Source: Parapedobacter koreensis
GTDB taxonomy: Bacteria; Bacteroidota; Bacteroidia; Sphingobacteriales; Sphingobacteriaceae
Assembly (NCBI RefSeq): GCF_900109365.1
Contig: NZ_FNZR01000001.1
Location: 744,001 to 808,000 of the forward strand
Reading direction: 5' to 3'
DNA length: 64,000 nt
Every line of letters begins with the position of its first letter. Position 1 is the first letter of the stretch. Below are positions 35,243 through 43,602 of the stretch, piece by piece. The notes beneath the pieces were generated by a model. The model worked only from the letters and a program-made list of their open reading frames with translations. It was not told the DNA's origin and made no database searches. The translations under genes were made by a program, and so were the position numbers.

Positions 35243-36208
35243 ATGTTGAAGATAGCTTATATTTTTGAACTGGACAATCCCTATACATTTGCTGCAAAAA
35301 CCATTGCGTATGGTTTCAGAAACGCGTTTACTGACAAAGGTGATGATTGCCGCTTTTTTGACCTGAAGAAATTAGGTGGAGCTTGGGGGTTTTCGGAAAG
35401 GTGGAGACTCCTGCGATACCACCCCGATCTGATCTTTATATCGCTTGAGAACATCCACCTATTGCCCAAGAAAATGAATAATGACACTAAACTGGTAATA
35501 TGGGGACAGTTTTACAAGCCTTGTGATTATGAAGCACAAATACATCACATGCAACCGACAACCAAGAAACTTCTTCAACAGCTTAGTGCCAGGCATGACA
35601 TCCTTATTTGGTCGCAGCATGACGATGCGATCAACGAAGAGTTTTTTGCGGGATACACCCACGACATGGGATTAAAGTTCGTACAATTGCTGCACGCTGC
35701 TGACAAAACAGCCTACCTGCCACCTTCCGAAGAGCCACCAGTTTATGATTTTATGTGGGTAGGCAATATCAGCCACCGGAAAGACCAATACGAAGCCTTC
35801 ATCACTCCGCTCAAAACACTTTCTGCCAATTACCTCGATTACTCTGAGTTTAACAAGGGCAAACCCCACGAAATTGAACAAAATAAGTTATATAGCAAAA
35901 GTGCGGTGATTCCGAGTATCCATACATCCGCGCAAGTAAAACACGGTATTTTGGTCAATGAACGCGTCTTCACCGCTTCCATGCAAGGTGGTTTCCAAAT
36001 CTGCGACAACCCCTTAGCCCGGAAATATTTCTCCGCGGAAGAACTTGTCATTGCAGAAACACCGCAGGATTTCCTCGAAGCATTCAAGCACTTCAGCGCG
36101 AATCCAGCGAGCCGCCTTCCTTATATCCGGAAAATGCAAGCTAACGTGTTGCAAAACCACACCTACCACCATCGCATCAATACCTTATTGGATGCACTCA
36201 GGAATTAA
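35243..36208 (+). CDS. Group-1 glycosyltransferase, CgeB-like
   Basis: 321-residue protein with a GT-B style C-terminal domain: VNERVFTASMQGGFQIC near 238-254 and the following EAFKHF segment match the CgeB-type glycosyltransferase domain. The N-terminal region (about 1-150) is less conserved. It is the only plus-strand gene inside the otherwise minus-strand part of the locus and converges with the next GT2 gene with only 8 bp between the stops. Confidence 0.82.
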   Translation: MLKIAYIFELDNPYTFAAKTIAYGFRNAFTDKGDDCRFFDLKKLGGAWGFSERWRLLRYHPDLIFISLENIHLLPKKMNNDTKLVIWGQFYKPCDYEAQIHHMQPTTKKLLQQLSARHDILIWSQHDDAINEEFFAGYTHDMGLKFVQLLHAADKTAYLPPSEEPPVYDFMWVGNISHRKDQYEAFITPLKTLSANYLDYSEFNKGKPHEIEQNKLYSKSAVIPSIHTSAQVKHGILVNERVFTASMQGGFQICDNPLARKYFSAEELVIAETPQDFLEAFKHFSANPASRLPYIRKMQANVLQNHTYHHRINTLLDALRN

Positions 36209-36216
36209 CAAAAAAC

Positions 36217-36984
36217 CTACCGCAACAAACCCAAAAAAGCAAGCACCTTGTTATATGGCCTCGACCACGAGCGGTTAATGCGCAACGGCCCACCCAGCAC
36301 ACGCCTGAAAAACTCACGATGCCGTGCATTGAGCAGATCGTTTACCTGTTTTTTCAGCTTCCGATCCTGTATCCGTTTGGAATTGGGCCGGATCCGGTAA
36401 TGATAACCAACCATGGGCAATTTCACAACTTCGCCGCCGTTTTTGAGCATAGCAATCCAGAAATCCCAATCTTCCCGGCCTTTCATTTCCGCACAATAGC
36501 CCCCTGCCTCCCGCCAGTCCGATTTCCGGTATAACGCACTGACATGTAAGATATTTTTCCGGGCAAGCAGGTTAATGTTAAACTCCGGCAGCCGACGCAG
36601 GCCTGCCTTATCACCAAAAAACTCCCCTTCGGCCGTCACGACTTTCACTTCCGGCCGGCTTTCCAATATACTTACGGCTTCTTCGATAAACCTGGGACAT
36701 ATCCGGTCATCGCCATCCAATGGCAATATATAGGTGCCCCCGGCATAACTGATACCAAAATTACGGGCCACGGAGACCCCTTGATTCGCCTGCTTCAAAA
36801 ACGATACCTGCTCAAAACGTTCCGCATACCGTTTGGCTATCGCGCCTGAATCATCCGTCGATCCGTCATCAACCAGGATGATTTCCAGCGTCGGATAGGC
36901 CAACTCCAACGTCCAGTCAATGGTTTGGGCCAAAAACTCCTGCATGTTATAAAATGGGATAACAACAGATACAAGCGGGGTCAT
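36217..36984 (-). CDS. Glycosyltransferase family 2
   Basis: 255-residue GT-A transferase: LVSVVIPFYNMQEFL at the N-terminus, ILVDDGSTDDSG near 36 and PLDGDDRICP near 88. ATG 36984 overlaps the previous TGA (ATGA), so the longer start at 37056 is rejected. It is the last gene of the minus-strand block that starts near 42180. Confidence 0.9.
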   Translation of the reverse strand: MTPLVSVVIPFYNMQEFLAQTIDWTLELAYPTLEIILVDDGSTDDSGAIAKRYAERFEQVSFLKQANQGVSVARNFGISYAGGTYILPLDGDDRICPRFIEEAVSILESRPEVKVVTAEGEFFGDKAGLRRLPEFNINLLARKNILHVSALYRKSDWREAGGYCAEMKGREDWDFWIAMLKNGGEVVKLPMVGYHYRIRPNSKRIQDRKLKKQVNDLLNARHREFFRRVLGGPLRINRSWSRPYNKVLAFLGLLR

Positions 36985-37697
36985 ATTTTGTCCCTCCTTT
37001 TCAGAAACTTGAGCAAATAATATTTCAGCGGATTGGTATACTTCAATTGCTTCCATGGCCTGCTTCCATGCGGGCTATGCAAGACCGGTACATCATACAA
37101 CAAATAATTCCTGAACCCCATATCAGTAGCTTGGTAAGAAATAAATGTATCAAACCAATCTTTTGATTCATTTAGGTAAGCAAAGTCATACTTTCTCAAA
37201 AATTCAACAGCAATCAATGTGCAGCAAAAGCTGAGGCTTTTCTTCGTTTCGATGACACGTGCTTCATTAGGCTGTTCCTTAAACCGGAGATAAGGAAAGT
37301 TTACCTGCCCCTGTTCGTCTACCGTGACTGCTCCTGCAAGCCCGGTATTGGGATGCTGGTAATAAAAGTCGAGGAGTTGCCCCAATGTATCCGGTTTTAC
37401 GATGACATCGGACTCTACAATGATCAAGGGCAAATCGTTGTGCAAGGCCCTCCGCTGCGCATCTTGCAGCACAAGCCGGTAGTTCGGTGAAGGATGGGTG
37501 GTCATATCCTCAAGGTGGACGAGCTCATACCCGTATTGATCCTTACTTTGCTCAAGCACTGCCTTCGTCTCTGCCGAACTAAAATCGTTATAAACCAAGT
37601 GTAAAATGTCGGCATCACTCTCATGGATGGCCCGGATGGTCGCCAACGTGCGTCCAATAGCGTCTTTCACGGGCGTAATTACGATCGCTTTTGCCAT
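36981..37697 (-). CDS. Glycosyltransferase, GT-A type
   Basis: 238-residue protein. AIVITPVKDAIGRTL and the VYNDFSS stretch fit a GT2 nucleotide-binding fold, and ESDVIVKP near 103 would be the metal-binding acidic motif. It lacks the usual DGS motif, so it is a divergent member. AAAGGAA seven bases before ATG 37697 decides the start over 37721, which would overlap the upstream gene. Confidence 0.75.
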   Translation of the reverse strand: MAKAIVITPVKDAIGRTLATIRAIHESDADILHLVYNDFSSAETKAVLEQSKDQYGYELVHLEDMTTHPSPNYRLVLQDAQRRALHNDLPLIIVESDVIVKPDTLGQLLDFYYQHPNTGLAGAVTVDEQGQVNFPYLRFKEQPNEARVIETKKSLSFCCTLIAVEFLRKYDFAYLNESKDWFDTFISYQATDMGFRNYLLYDVPVLHSPHGSRPWKQLKYTNPLKYYLLKFLKRRDKI

Positions 37698-37713
37698 AGG
37701 GCGTTCCTTTATA

Positions 37714-38484
37714 TTATCCATGCTTTTTTACTAAACCCACCATGTTCTTCAATCGGAATTTCCTTAATTTGGCCGACCAGTCTTTCCGATGGGCGCCAAG
37801 CATGTAAAAAAAGCCATTCTTCCTGCGTGAATCGCCGGGGATGGTTTTGTAAATAAGGCTTTGCTTCCACATGGCGTAGTCAAAACTTAGCTGATCCCGC
37901 TTGCTGTAGTGCTTTACCATATACCACCATTCCTCCATTGCGCTGATTAGGCGTGCGTCGTGATGCCTCCGAAGCAATACTCCAGAGTACACAAGCCCAT
38001 TATGTTCCGGATAATGCTGGGCTCGTAGGAATGCCATTTGTTTTTCCATCACCTGGGGATCGTCTTTATAAATACCGCGTGCTTCGGCCATCTCTTTGAT
38101 GGCGGCATGCTCCATATACACACAATCTCGCGCATCGCGTGTATTCTGGTTGTGGTCAAAACAAGCTATCGGGGCATCAGCCAATACCTGCTCTACCAAC
38201 GTGTCCATATTGCCGATGACTAAAAAGTTGCCATCGATGAATATACTGATATCATACTCGGACAGGAACAGATGCGGATTGATCTTGATGTATCGGCTGC
38301 TCCTCACATTGTCGCCAACGATGGGCGGATCAATCAATACCACACGCCAAGGCGCAGCTTGCAAGCGGTCATTATCGGTAAAACAAATAAAATCCCAATC
38401 TACCACCGGCTTCTGGGGTAACAATCCCTCATAGTTTCCAAATATCGCTGTGTAAATGACTTTCTTTCTTCCTTGTATTGGCAT
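37714..38484 (-). CDS. DUF616-type glycosyltransferase
   Basis: 256-residue protein. VIYTAIFGNYEGL opens the DUF616 / TOD1-MUCI70 domain, followed by DFICFTDND near 36, SSRYIKINPHLFL near 68 and IFIDGNFLV near 84, where the aspartate probably binds the donor metal complex. Related domains are found in bacterial surface glycan loci and plant glycosyltransferases. ATG 38484, preceded by AGGTG, is chosen because the start at 38595 would overlap the upstream gene by 97 bp. Confidence 0.82.
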   Translation of the reverse strand: MPIQGRKKVIYTAIFGNYEGLLPQKPVVDWDFICFTDNDRLQAAPWRVVLIDPPIVGDNVRSSRYIKINPHLFLSEYDISIFIDGNFLVIGNMDTLVEQVLADAPIACFDHNQNTRDARDCVYMEHAAIKEMAEARGIYKDDPQVMEKQMAFLRAQHYPEHNGLVYSGVLLRRHHDARLISAMEEWWYMVKHYSKRDQLSFDYAMWKQSLIYKTIPGDSRRKNGFFYMLGAHRKDWSAKLRKFRLKNMVGLVKKHG

Positions 38485-38498
38485 CAATGCACCTAATA

Positions 38499-39314
38499 TT
38501 AATGTGATAGCTTTTTTATCCCGTTGAGGCAACGGTATTGTTTTGACGCTTGTTTCCTTTGGAGTATCGCAAGGTTTTCTTTTTGGCATGTCCAACTTTC
38601 TGGATGATCCAAATGATATTGAACAACAAAATGTTTAGCTGAAACAATGCGGTACCCTAATCCTTCGAACCGCCAGACCAAATCATCGTCTTCGCCAACC
38701 GCTGGCCGCACATAATCCTCGTCAAACCCATTGATGGCCAATAGCGCCGCTTTAAAGCAGGAAAAATTGCATCCCTTTATCGAGCGGATGCCGTGATAGC
38801 GTATGACGGCCTCAGTGAGCTTATTTAATGGGATGTATAACCCCTCTTCTACAAATTTAGCACCGTCCTTTTTTAGTTTTGACAGTTGCCACATCAATCC
38901 GCGCTGAAAGCTCGGCAGTGGCGTTCTTCTGAGTTTTTCACTGTATTGAGGCCCCAGCTTGATGCGTTTTCCAGCCAAAATGTGATTGGGACTGGCCAGT
39001 TTAAGGTGGTTTTGAATGAATCGTTTATGCAGTACGCAATCCCCGTCAATGAAAATAAGGTATTCATGGGACGCTGCCAGGATGGCCCGGTTCAATGCCC
39101 GGTTTTTTTTCCAGCCCTCATCCTGCTGTGTTAAGTGTATAAGATTGAGTTTACGGCTTTCGTAGTTGGCGAGGAAATCCCGCATCTCGACGCTATCGCC
39201 ATCTTCCGAAATAATAACCTCATCTGGAAGCACAGTCTGGAAATGCAGGGCATCGAGGATGGTTTTAAGGAACAAGGTATTCTTATACACCGAAATGATT
39301 AAGCTGACATTCAT
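38499..39314 (-). CDS. Glycosyltransferase family 2
   Basis: 271-residue GT-A transferase: SLIISVYKNTLFLK, VIISEDGDS near 34 and IFIDGDCVLH near 95, with a GT27-like C-terminal segment NGFDEDYVRPAVGEDDDLVW near 200. It is similar in layout to the plus-strand GT2 at 28764. ATG 39314 is preceded by AGGAAA; the frame from 39359 would extend the N-terminus past the fold. Confidence 0.9.
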   Translation of the reverse strand: MNVSLIISVYKNTLFLKTILDALHFQTVLPDEVIISEDGDSVEMRDFLANYESRKLNLIHLTQQDEGWKKNRALNRAILAASHEYLIFIDGDCVLHKRFIQNHLKLASPNHILAGKRIKLGPQYSEKLRRTPLPSFQRGLMWQLSKLKKDGAKFVEEGLYIPLNKLTEAVIRYHGIRSIKGCNFSCFKAALLAINGFDEDYVRPAVGEDDDLVWRFEGLGYRIVSAKHFVVQYHLDHPESWTCQKENLAILQRKQASKQYRCLNGIKKLSH

Positions 39315-39410
39315 GAAATATTTCCTATGTTGATTGACTACCTGCTTTTTGCAACGCAAACATAGGTAAAAGGAATGGCATATACAATCGGGGGGCTATG
39401 CCCTCCCTGG

Positions 39411-40523
39411 CTACAATCCGTGGTATAAAGAGGTCATTTGAAATGCAAGGTGGGCATCGTCAAATTGTTGGGCATGCAAAAGTCCCTCTGTAACCATGAC
39501 ATCCCGCAACATCGTATCATGGAGCACCGCTGATATCGCTTGGGTGATTTCATCGGTAGCAGTAGGTGATACGTATAACGAACGCAATCCCCCTGCTTCG
39601 GGAAAACAACCTCCTTGCGTAGTAATCACTGGCACCCCCGAATACAACGCTTCTATAATCGGGATACCGAATCCCTCGAAGATAGAAGGGTAGATAAATA
39701 GCAATGCCGACTGGTAAAGTTTCGCTAGTTCGTCCAACGACGCTCCATGTACAAATGAAACTTTACTTGACAGTCCATGCTTCTCCATGTAATCCTTAAT
39801 TTCATTGAGGTAAGGCGTTTTTTTGCCTGCGATAACCAATGGAACGTCCATATGTTCCATGGCTTTGATGATGGACAATGCATTTTTCCTGGCTTCTATG
39901 GTACCGACATTCAGCACGAAATCGCTGGGCAACTCATACTTTTTCAGCACGGCCTGTTTTTCTGCTTCGGTATATCGCTGCTTGAATACAGGGTGGCATC
40001 CTTGGTAGACTACACTTATTTTCGCTTCCTTAACGTCCAGAAATTCCACAATATCACGCTTGGTTTGCTCGCTGATGGCAATAATATGATCCGCATGATG
40101 GGCCGCATATTTGAATTTGCGGAAATAAATGGTGCGGTCAATAAAAGGATACAGCTGGGGATAGCGCATGAAAATCAGATCATGGATAGTCACCACGCTT
40201 TTCATCGGATACACAGGTAGGCCGATCGGCAGTTCGCCCGATAAGCCATGATAGATCTGGATGTGATCCCGCTTAAGATCGCGCAGTACCGTTCGCTGCC
40301 GCCATAAATTATAAAATACACGGTCCAAGCGCTTTTGGGGCAAGCATTCCAGCACGTTTGTACGGTCAATGTGGAACTGTTGGTTTTTTGCCGGTTTTGG
40401 ATTGTAAAGGTAATAGGTATTTTCGGGATGGTGTTCGCTCAAGATGCGTATCAAATCACGCCCATAATTACCCAATCCTGTCCGATTGTGGAATACCCGC
40501 TTCGCTTCGTAACCGATGTTCAT
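39411..40523 (-). CDS. Glycosyltransferase family 4, mannosyltransferase-like
   Basis: 370-residue GT-B transferase. N-terminal NIGYEAKRVFHNRTGLGNYG holds the acceptor-side glycine loop; the donor domain has VGTIEARKNALSIIKA and PSIFEGFGIPIIEA (EX7E region). This pattern is typical of GDP-mannose or UDP-sugar dependent GT4 enzymes. It overlaps the GT9 gene by ATGA (40520-40523), and a 96-bp gap separates it from the next GT2. Confidence 0.92.
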   Translation of the reverse strand: MNIGYEAKRVFHNRTGLGNYGRDLIRILSEHHPENTYYLYNPKPAKNQQFHIDRTNVLECLPQKRLDRVFYNLWRQRTVLRDLKRDHIQIYHGLSGELPIGLPVYPMKSVVTIHDLIFMRYPQLYPFIDRTIYFRKFKYAAHHADHIIAISEQTKRDIVEFLDVKEAKISVVYQGCHPVFKQRYTEAEKQAVLKKYELPSDFVLNVGTIEARKNALSIIKAMEHMDVPLVIAGKKTPYLNEIKDYMEKHGLSSKVSFVHGASLDELAKLYQSALLFIYPSIFEGFGIPIIEALYSGVPVITTQGGCFPEAGGLRSLYVSPTATDEITQAISAVLHDTMLRDVMVTEGLLHAQQFDDAHLAFQMTSLYHGL

Positions 40524-41560
40524 AGACCTATATGCTGCAATTTATCAATGACCATTTCGGGTGGAATGAGTTCCATACTATCCTTTCCATCGCAAATACA
40601 GGGTTTATTGCCATATACCGAGCTGGGTCGTGCCGGATGATCGACTTGGATGCAATCTTCCAGGTGTTGCCCATATCCTAAAAATCCAGCATAGGGATGG
40701 GTGCCTCCCCAGATGGACAGTACCCGTACGCCCATCAGTGACGCCAGGTGCATGCCAGCCGAGTCCATGCTAAGCATGATGTCAAGGTTGGCGATAATAG
40801 CCAGTTCCTGCTGCAATGAAAATTGCCCGATAAGGCTATGCACATGCTTGTGCCGGTGTTGCCACCCCTCAGCCACACGCTGTTCGGCGGGGCCGCCCCC
40901 GAAAATAAGCACGGTATGGCCCTGCTGGCTGAGATAGGCTATCACAGCTTCCATCCGATCGGGCGGATATACCTTAGGAAGGTGCTGCGCAAATGGGGCG
41001 ATTCCAATTTTTTTAACCGCTTCACCACCGGCAAAGAACCGCTTTGCCGTTTCGGGAAGGGGTAGCCTACGGCGGCTCAAGCTATGGCTCAATACGATGG
41101 GAAAACCCAATTTTCCAAACACATCGGCGTAGCGGTCTACGGTGGGCTTAAGTGGTTTCATAACCTTGTGGTGTGGTCTCGTAAGTGCCTTTTTCTCTTT
41201 TCTGCCTTTGTCCAACTGGCTAACGTGGATGCCCTTTGCACGAAACAACAGTGAAAGAAACCGGCTGCGCAGGTTATCATGCAAATCAGCCACGGCGGCT
41301 GGTTTGTATTGCAATAATTCCGTAAAAAGCCGATATAAGCCCCGGATATTTCGATGCGCCCCCTTGGGATAAAATGGATGGAAAATAAGACCAGAAATAT
41401 CAGCAAAAAAAGGTTCAAATGTTGCCCGACTAACTACTATAACGGTAAAATGGGGATGCTGCTCGGCAAATGCCCGCAATACAGAAGCCACCATAGCCAC
41501 ATCGCCCATTGCCGAAAAGCGGAGAACCAACAACGTGGAATTTTTGCGTCGTTGCTTCAC
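40520..41560 (-). CDS. Glycosyltransferase family 9 (heptosyltransferase-like)
   Basis: 346-residue GT-B enzyme. LVLRFSAMGDVAMVASVL at 11-28 and, in the C-terminal domain, FGGGPAEQRVAEG and DSAGMHLASLMGVRVLSIWGG (split by the MDSAG block) are GT9 hallmarks. GT9 enzymes attach heptose or related sugars to the inner core of LPS, which points to lipooligosaccharide core synthesis. It is coupled by ATGA overlaps to the DUF4254 gene and the GT4 gene. Confidence 0.92.
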   Translation of the reverse strand: MKQRRKNSTLLVLRFSAMGDVAMVASVLRAFAEQHPHFTVIVVSRATFEPFFADISGLIFHPFYPKGAHRNIRGLYRLFTELLQYKPAAVADLHDNLRSRFLSLLFRAKGIHVSQLDKGRKEKKALTRPHHKVMKPLKPTVDRYADVFGKLGFPIVLSHSLSRRRLPLPETAKRFFAGGEAVKKIGIAPFAQHLPKVYPPDRMEAVIAYLSQQGHTVLIFGGGPAEQRVAEGWQHRHKHVHSLIGQFSLQQELAIIANLDIMLSMDSAGMHLASLMGVRVLSIWGGTHPYAGFLGYGQHLEDCIQVDHPARPSSVYGNKPCICDGKDSMELIPPEMVIDKLQHIGL

Positions 41561-42180
41561 TTCCTTGCTGCGTATAATACCGGGTTTAGCGTAGCATCGT
41601 TATACATCTTCATTTGTTTGTACACTTTCATGTATTTTTTACCGGTACGAATATCCTCCAGCAACTCATCGATACTCAAGCAAAGATCTTCGTGCTGGCG
41701 GAGTAATATCATTAATTTCTCCAGGCAAGAAGCTACATGCTGCCGAGAAGCATCAATTTTTTGGGTTTCTTGGCGCATGTGATATATTTTCAGGCATAAA
41801 ATAGAAAGCCTGTCCAGTGCCCATGCCGGACTTTCTGTATTGATCCTAGCGTCTTTGCGGGGTTTCACATGCGAAAAATAACGCAGGAAATAACTATCAA
41901 TCTGTTCCACTACGTCTGTACGCAATTGATTCGATTCATCAATCCGACGCTTCCATTCCAATCCGACTACCGGATCAATATTTGGATCGCGTACCTCATC
42001 TTCCATATGCCACTGCATCGTGTCAATCCAACATTTTTTATATAAGAGGTAATCCAACGTATGATCGGGATAAGGATTATTGAAGGGGCAATCGATGGAA
42101 TCGAAAATGTGGTAGTTCAATATGGTTTGGTCAAAGATATGATTTGCTTTTTTACTAAGTATCATGATGTTGCTCGTCAT
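41557..42180 (-). CDS. DUF4254 protein
   Basis: About 207 residues from ATG 42180 (42165 and 42237 are alternatives). The ILNYHIFDS start, NPYPDHTLDYLLYKKCWIDT and WHMEDEVRDPNI segments define DUF4254, an all-helical family found beside LPS glycosyltransferase genes in Bacteroidota. It heads the operon and is coupled by ATGA to the GT9 gene. The biochemical role is unknown; a structural or regulatory partner of core assembly is inference. Confidence 0.85.
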   Translation of the reverse strand: MTSNIMILSKKANHIFDQTILNYHIFDSIDCPFNNPYPDHTLDYLLYKKCWIDTMQWHMEDEVRDPNIDPVVGLEWKRRIDESNQLRTDVVEQIDSYFLRYFSHVKPRKDARINTESPAWALDRLSILCLKIYHMRQETQKIDASRQHVASCLEKLMILLRQHEDLCLSIDELLEDIRTGKKYMKVYKQMKMYNDATLNPVLYAARK

Positions 42181-42570
42181 TAAATAAATGTAACAGCTGA
42201 AATATTCATTGTGCCATGCAGATCGCATAGCATCCAAACATTCACTCCGAATAGTTATACGAAATATTGATCCGAAATGCTACAATGACATCCATTTAAA
42301 CAACCGATCAAAGAAATTCCATTAATGGATAAACATTAAGAAGCAATTTTGTTTAACATTTTTTCATAAAAAGCATAAAAACTATGCCAGTTTAGAAAAA
42401 CATCTTGTACCGAACTGGCCTCATAAACCGGCATTTATGCAGCGACTGATCTTCATTTATCTCGATTTTTAGCCATTAACAACCATATTTTAACCACTTT
42501 TCATAAAAGGTTGTATAACTGCGGTTAATATCTGTATATTTATATGACATTTTTTACTAACCCAACTGTT
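42181..42570. other. 390-bp divergent intergenic region (glycan operon / AraC regulator)
   Basis: No gene seen. The right half carries interleaved short inverted repeats (ACAACC 42479-42484, TTAACC 42490-42495, GGTTGT 42509-42514, GGTTAA 42523-42528) and a promoter-like pair TTG (42511-42513) and TATATTTA (42535-42542). The promoter of the minus-strand glycan operon was not found. Confidence 0.5.
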
Positions 42571-43449
42571 ATGAAAGCACTCCAGTTTACCGTTCCGGTT
42601 ACACCGGATAAGACCGTAATCATACAGGAGGATATTATCCCTCAATTTTATCCACACTTACATCGTCATAAAGAGGCCCAACTGATTTGGATTATCAGGG
42701 GCGAGGGGACATTGATCGCAGAAAACACCATGCACACCTTTAAGGCCAATGATATTTTTATGATTGCCGCCAATCAATCGCATGTATTTAAAGGTGCCCG
42801 TCATTTGGACAACGATATGGAAAGGGGGTTTGTGCACAGTATCTCGGTTTTTTACGATCCTAATGGTCATCTTGCCAATTTCCTCCAGCTGCCCGAATTG
42901 AGCCAATTGAACGCGTTTCTGAGGGAATACAAATATGGGTTCAAGCTGCCCGAACAGCATTTTCATGCAGTCTCCAAACACATTCTTAAACTGAAAGCGT
43001 CCAATAGCATGGACCAAATGTTGAATTTTCTCCACCTTTTGAGGACATTTTGTAAGATGAGCCCCAAACCTGAACACCTTTCTACATTTAGCAAGGAGCA
43101 CATTACAGATGGCGAAGGACTACGGATGGGCAACATTTACAATTACATTTTACACCATTATCAGAATGCATTAACCTTGGAAGAAGTGGCTGCTGAGGCA
43201 CACCTCACTCCCCAAGCTTTTTGCAGGTATTTCAAGAAACATACAGGAATCACATTCGTTACTTTCCTCAATGAGATGCGGATAAACCAGGCCTGCAAAA
43301 AGCTCACCGCAGGGCAATACGATTCAATAGCTACCGTGGCCTACAATTGCGGATTCAATAGTATTACCAATTTCAACCGGGTATTCAAAAGCGTTGCCGG
43401 CGCATCACCCAAGGAATATCTATCTCGATACCTCAATAGTGTACAATAG
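42571..43449 (+). CDS. AraC family transcriptional regulator
   Basis: 292-residue regulator. An N-terminal cupin-like sensor domain (about 20-95, HRHKEAQLIWIIRGEG and the NQSHVFKG turn) is followed by a helical linker and the two HTH motifs of AraC proteins (about 185-290: LEEVAAEAHLTPQAFCRYFK and IATVAYNCGFNSITNFNRVF). It lies directly upstream of the hydroxyproline genes on the same strand, so it most likely senses hydroxyproline or a pathway product and controls them. ATG 42571 is preferred over 42544. Confidence 0.9.
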   Translation: MKALQFTVPVTPDKTVIIQEDIIPQFYPHLHRHKEAQLIWIIRGEGTLIAENTMHTFKANDIFMIAANQSHVFKGARHLDNDMERGFVHSISVFYDPNGHLANFLQLPELSQLNAFLREYKYGFKLPEQHFHAVSKHILKLKASNSMDQMLNFLHLLRTFCKMSPKPEHLSTFSKEHITDGEGLRMGNIYNYILHHYQNALTLEEVAAEAHLTPQAFCRYFKKHTGITFVTFLNEMRINQACKKLTAGQYDSIATVAYNCGFNSITNFNRVFKSVAGASPKEYLSRYLNSVQ

Positions 43450-43479
43450 CGGATGCTTGTTAATATCTGCACAGCATTG

Positions 43480-43542
43480 ATTAATTAGCGGGTGGTTTGA
43501 CCTCCCCGTTAATGCTATATTTGTGCCCAAATATTAATTAGC
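43480..43542 (+). promoter_or_regulatory. Direct repeats and promoter of the hydroxyproline operon
   Basis: Two identical copies of ATTAATTAGC (43480-43489 and 43533-43542) lie 53 bp apart, about five helical turns, on the same strand. Between them are TTTG (43496-43499) and TATATTTG (43516-43523), with a 16-bp spacer that is shorter than usual; transcription would start near 43530. Same-face direct repeats flanking a promoter with a short spacer fit an AraC-type activator or repression loop. Confidence 0.55.
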
Positions 43543-43602
43543 ACACCAGATCAATGCGTGAAAGGTGGAACAATTTTCACTCATACTATAACAATAGAAG
43601 AC

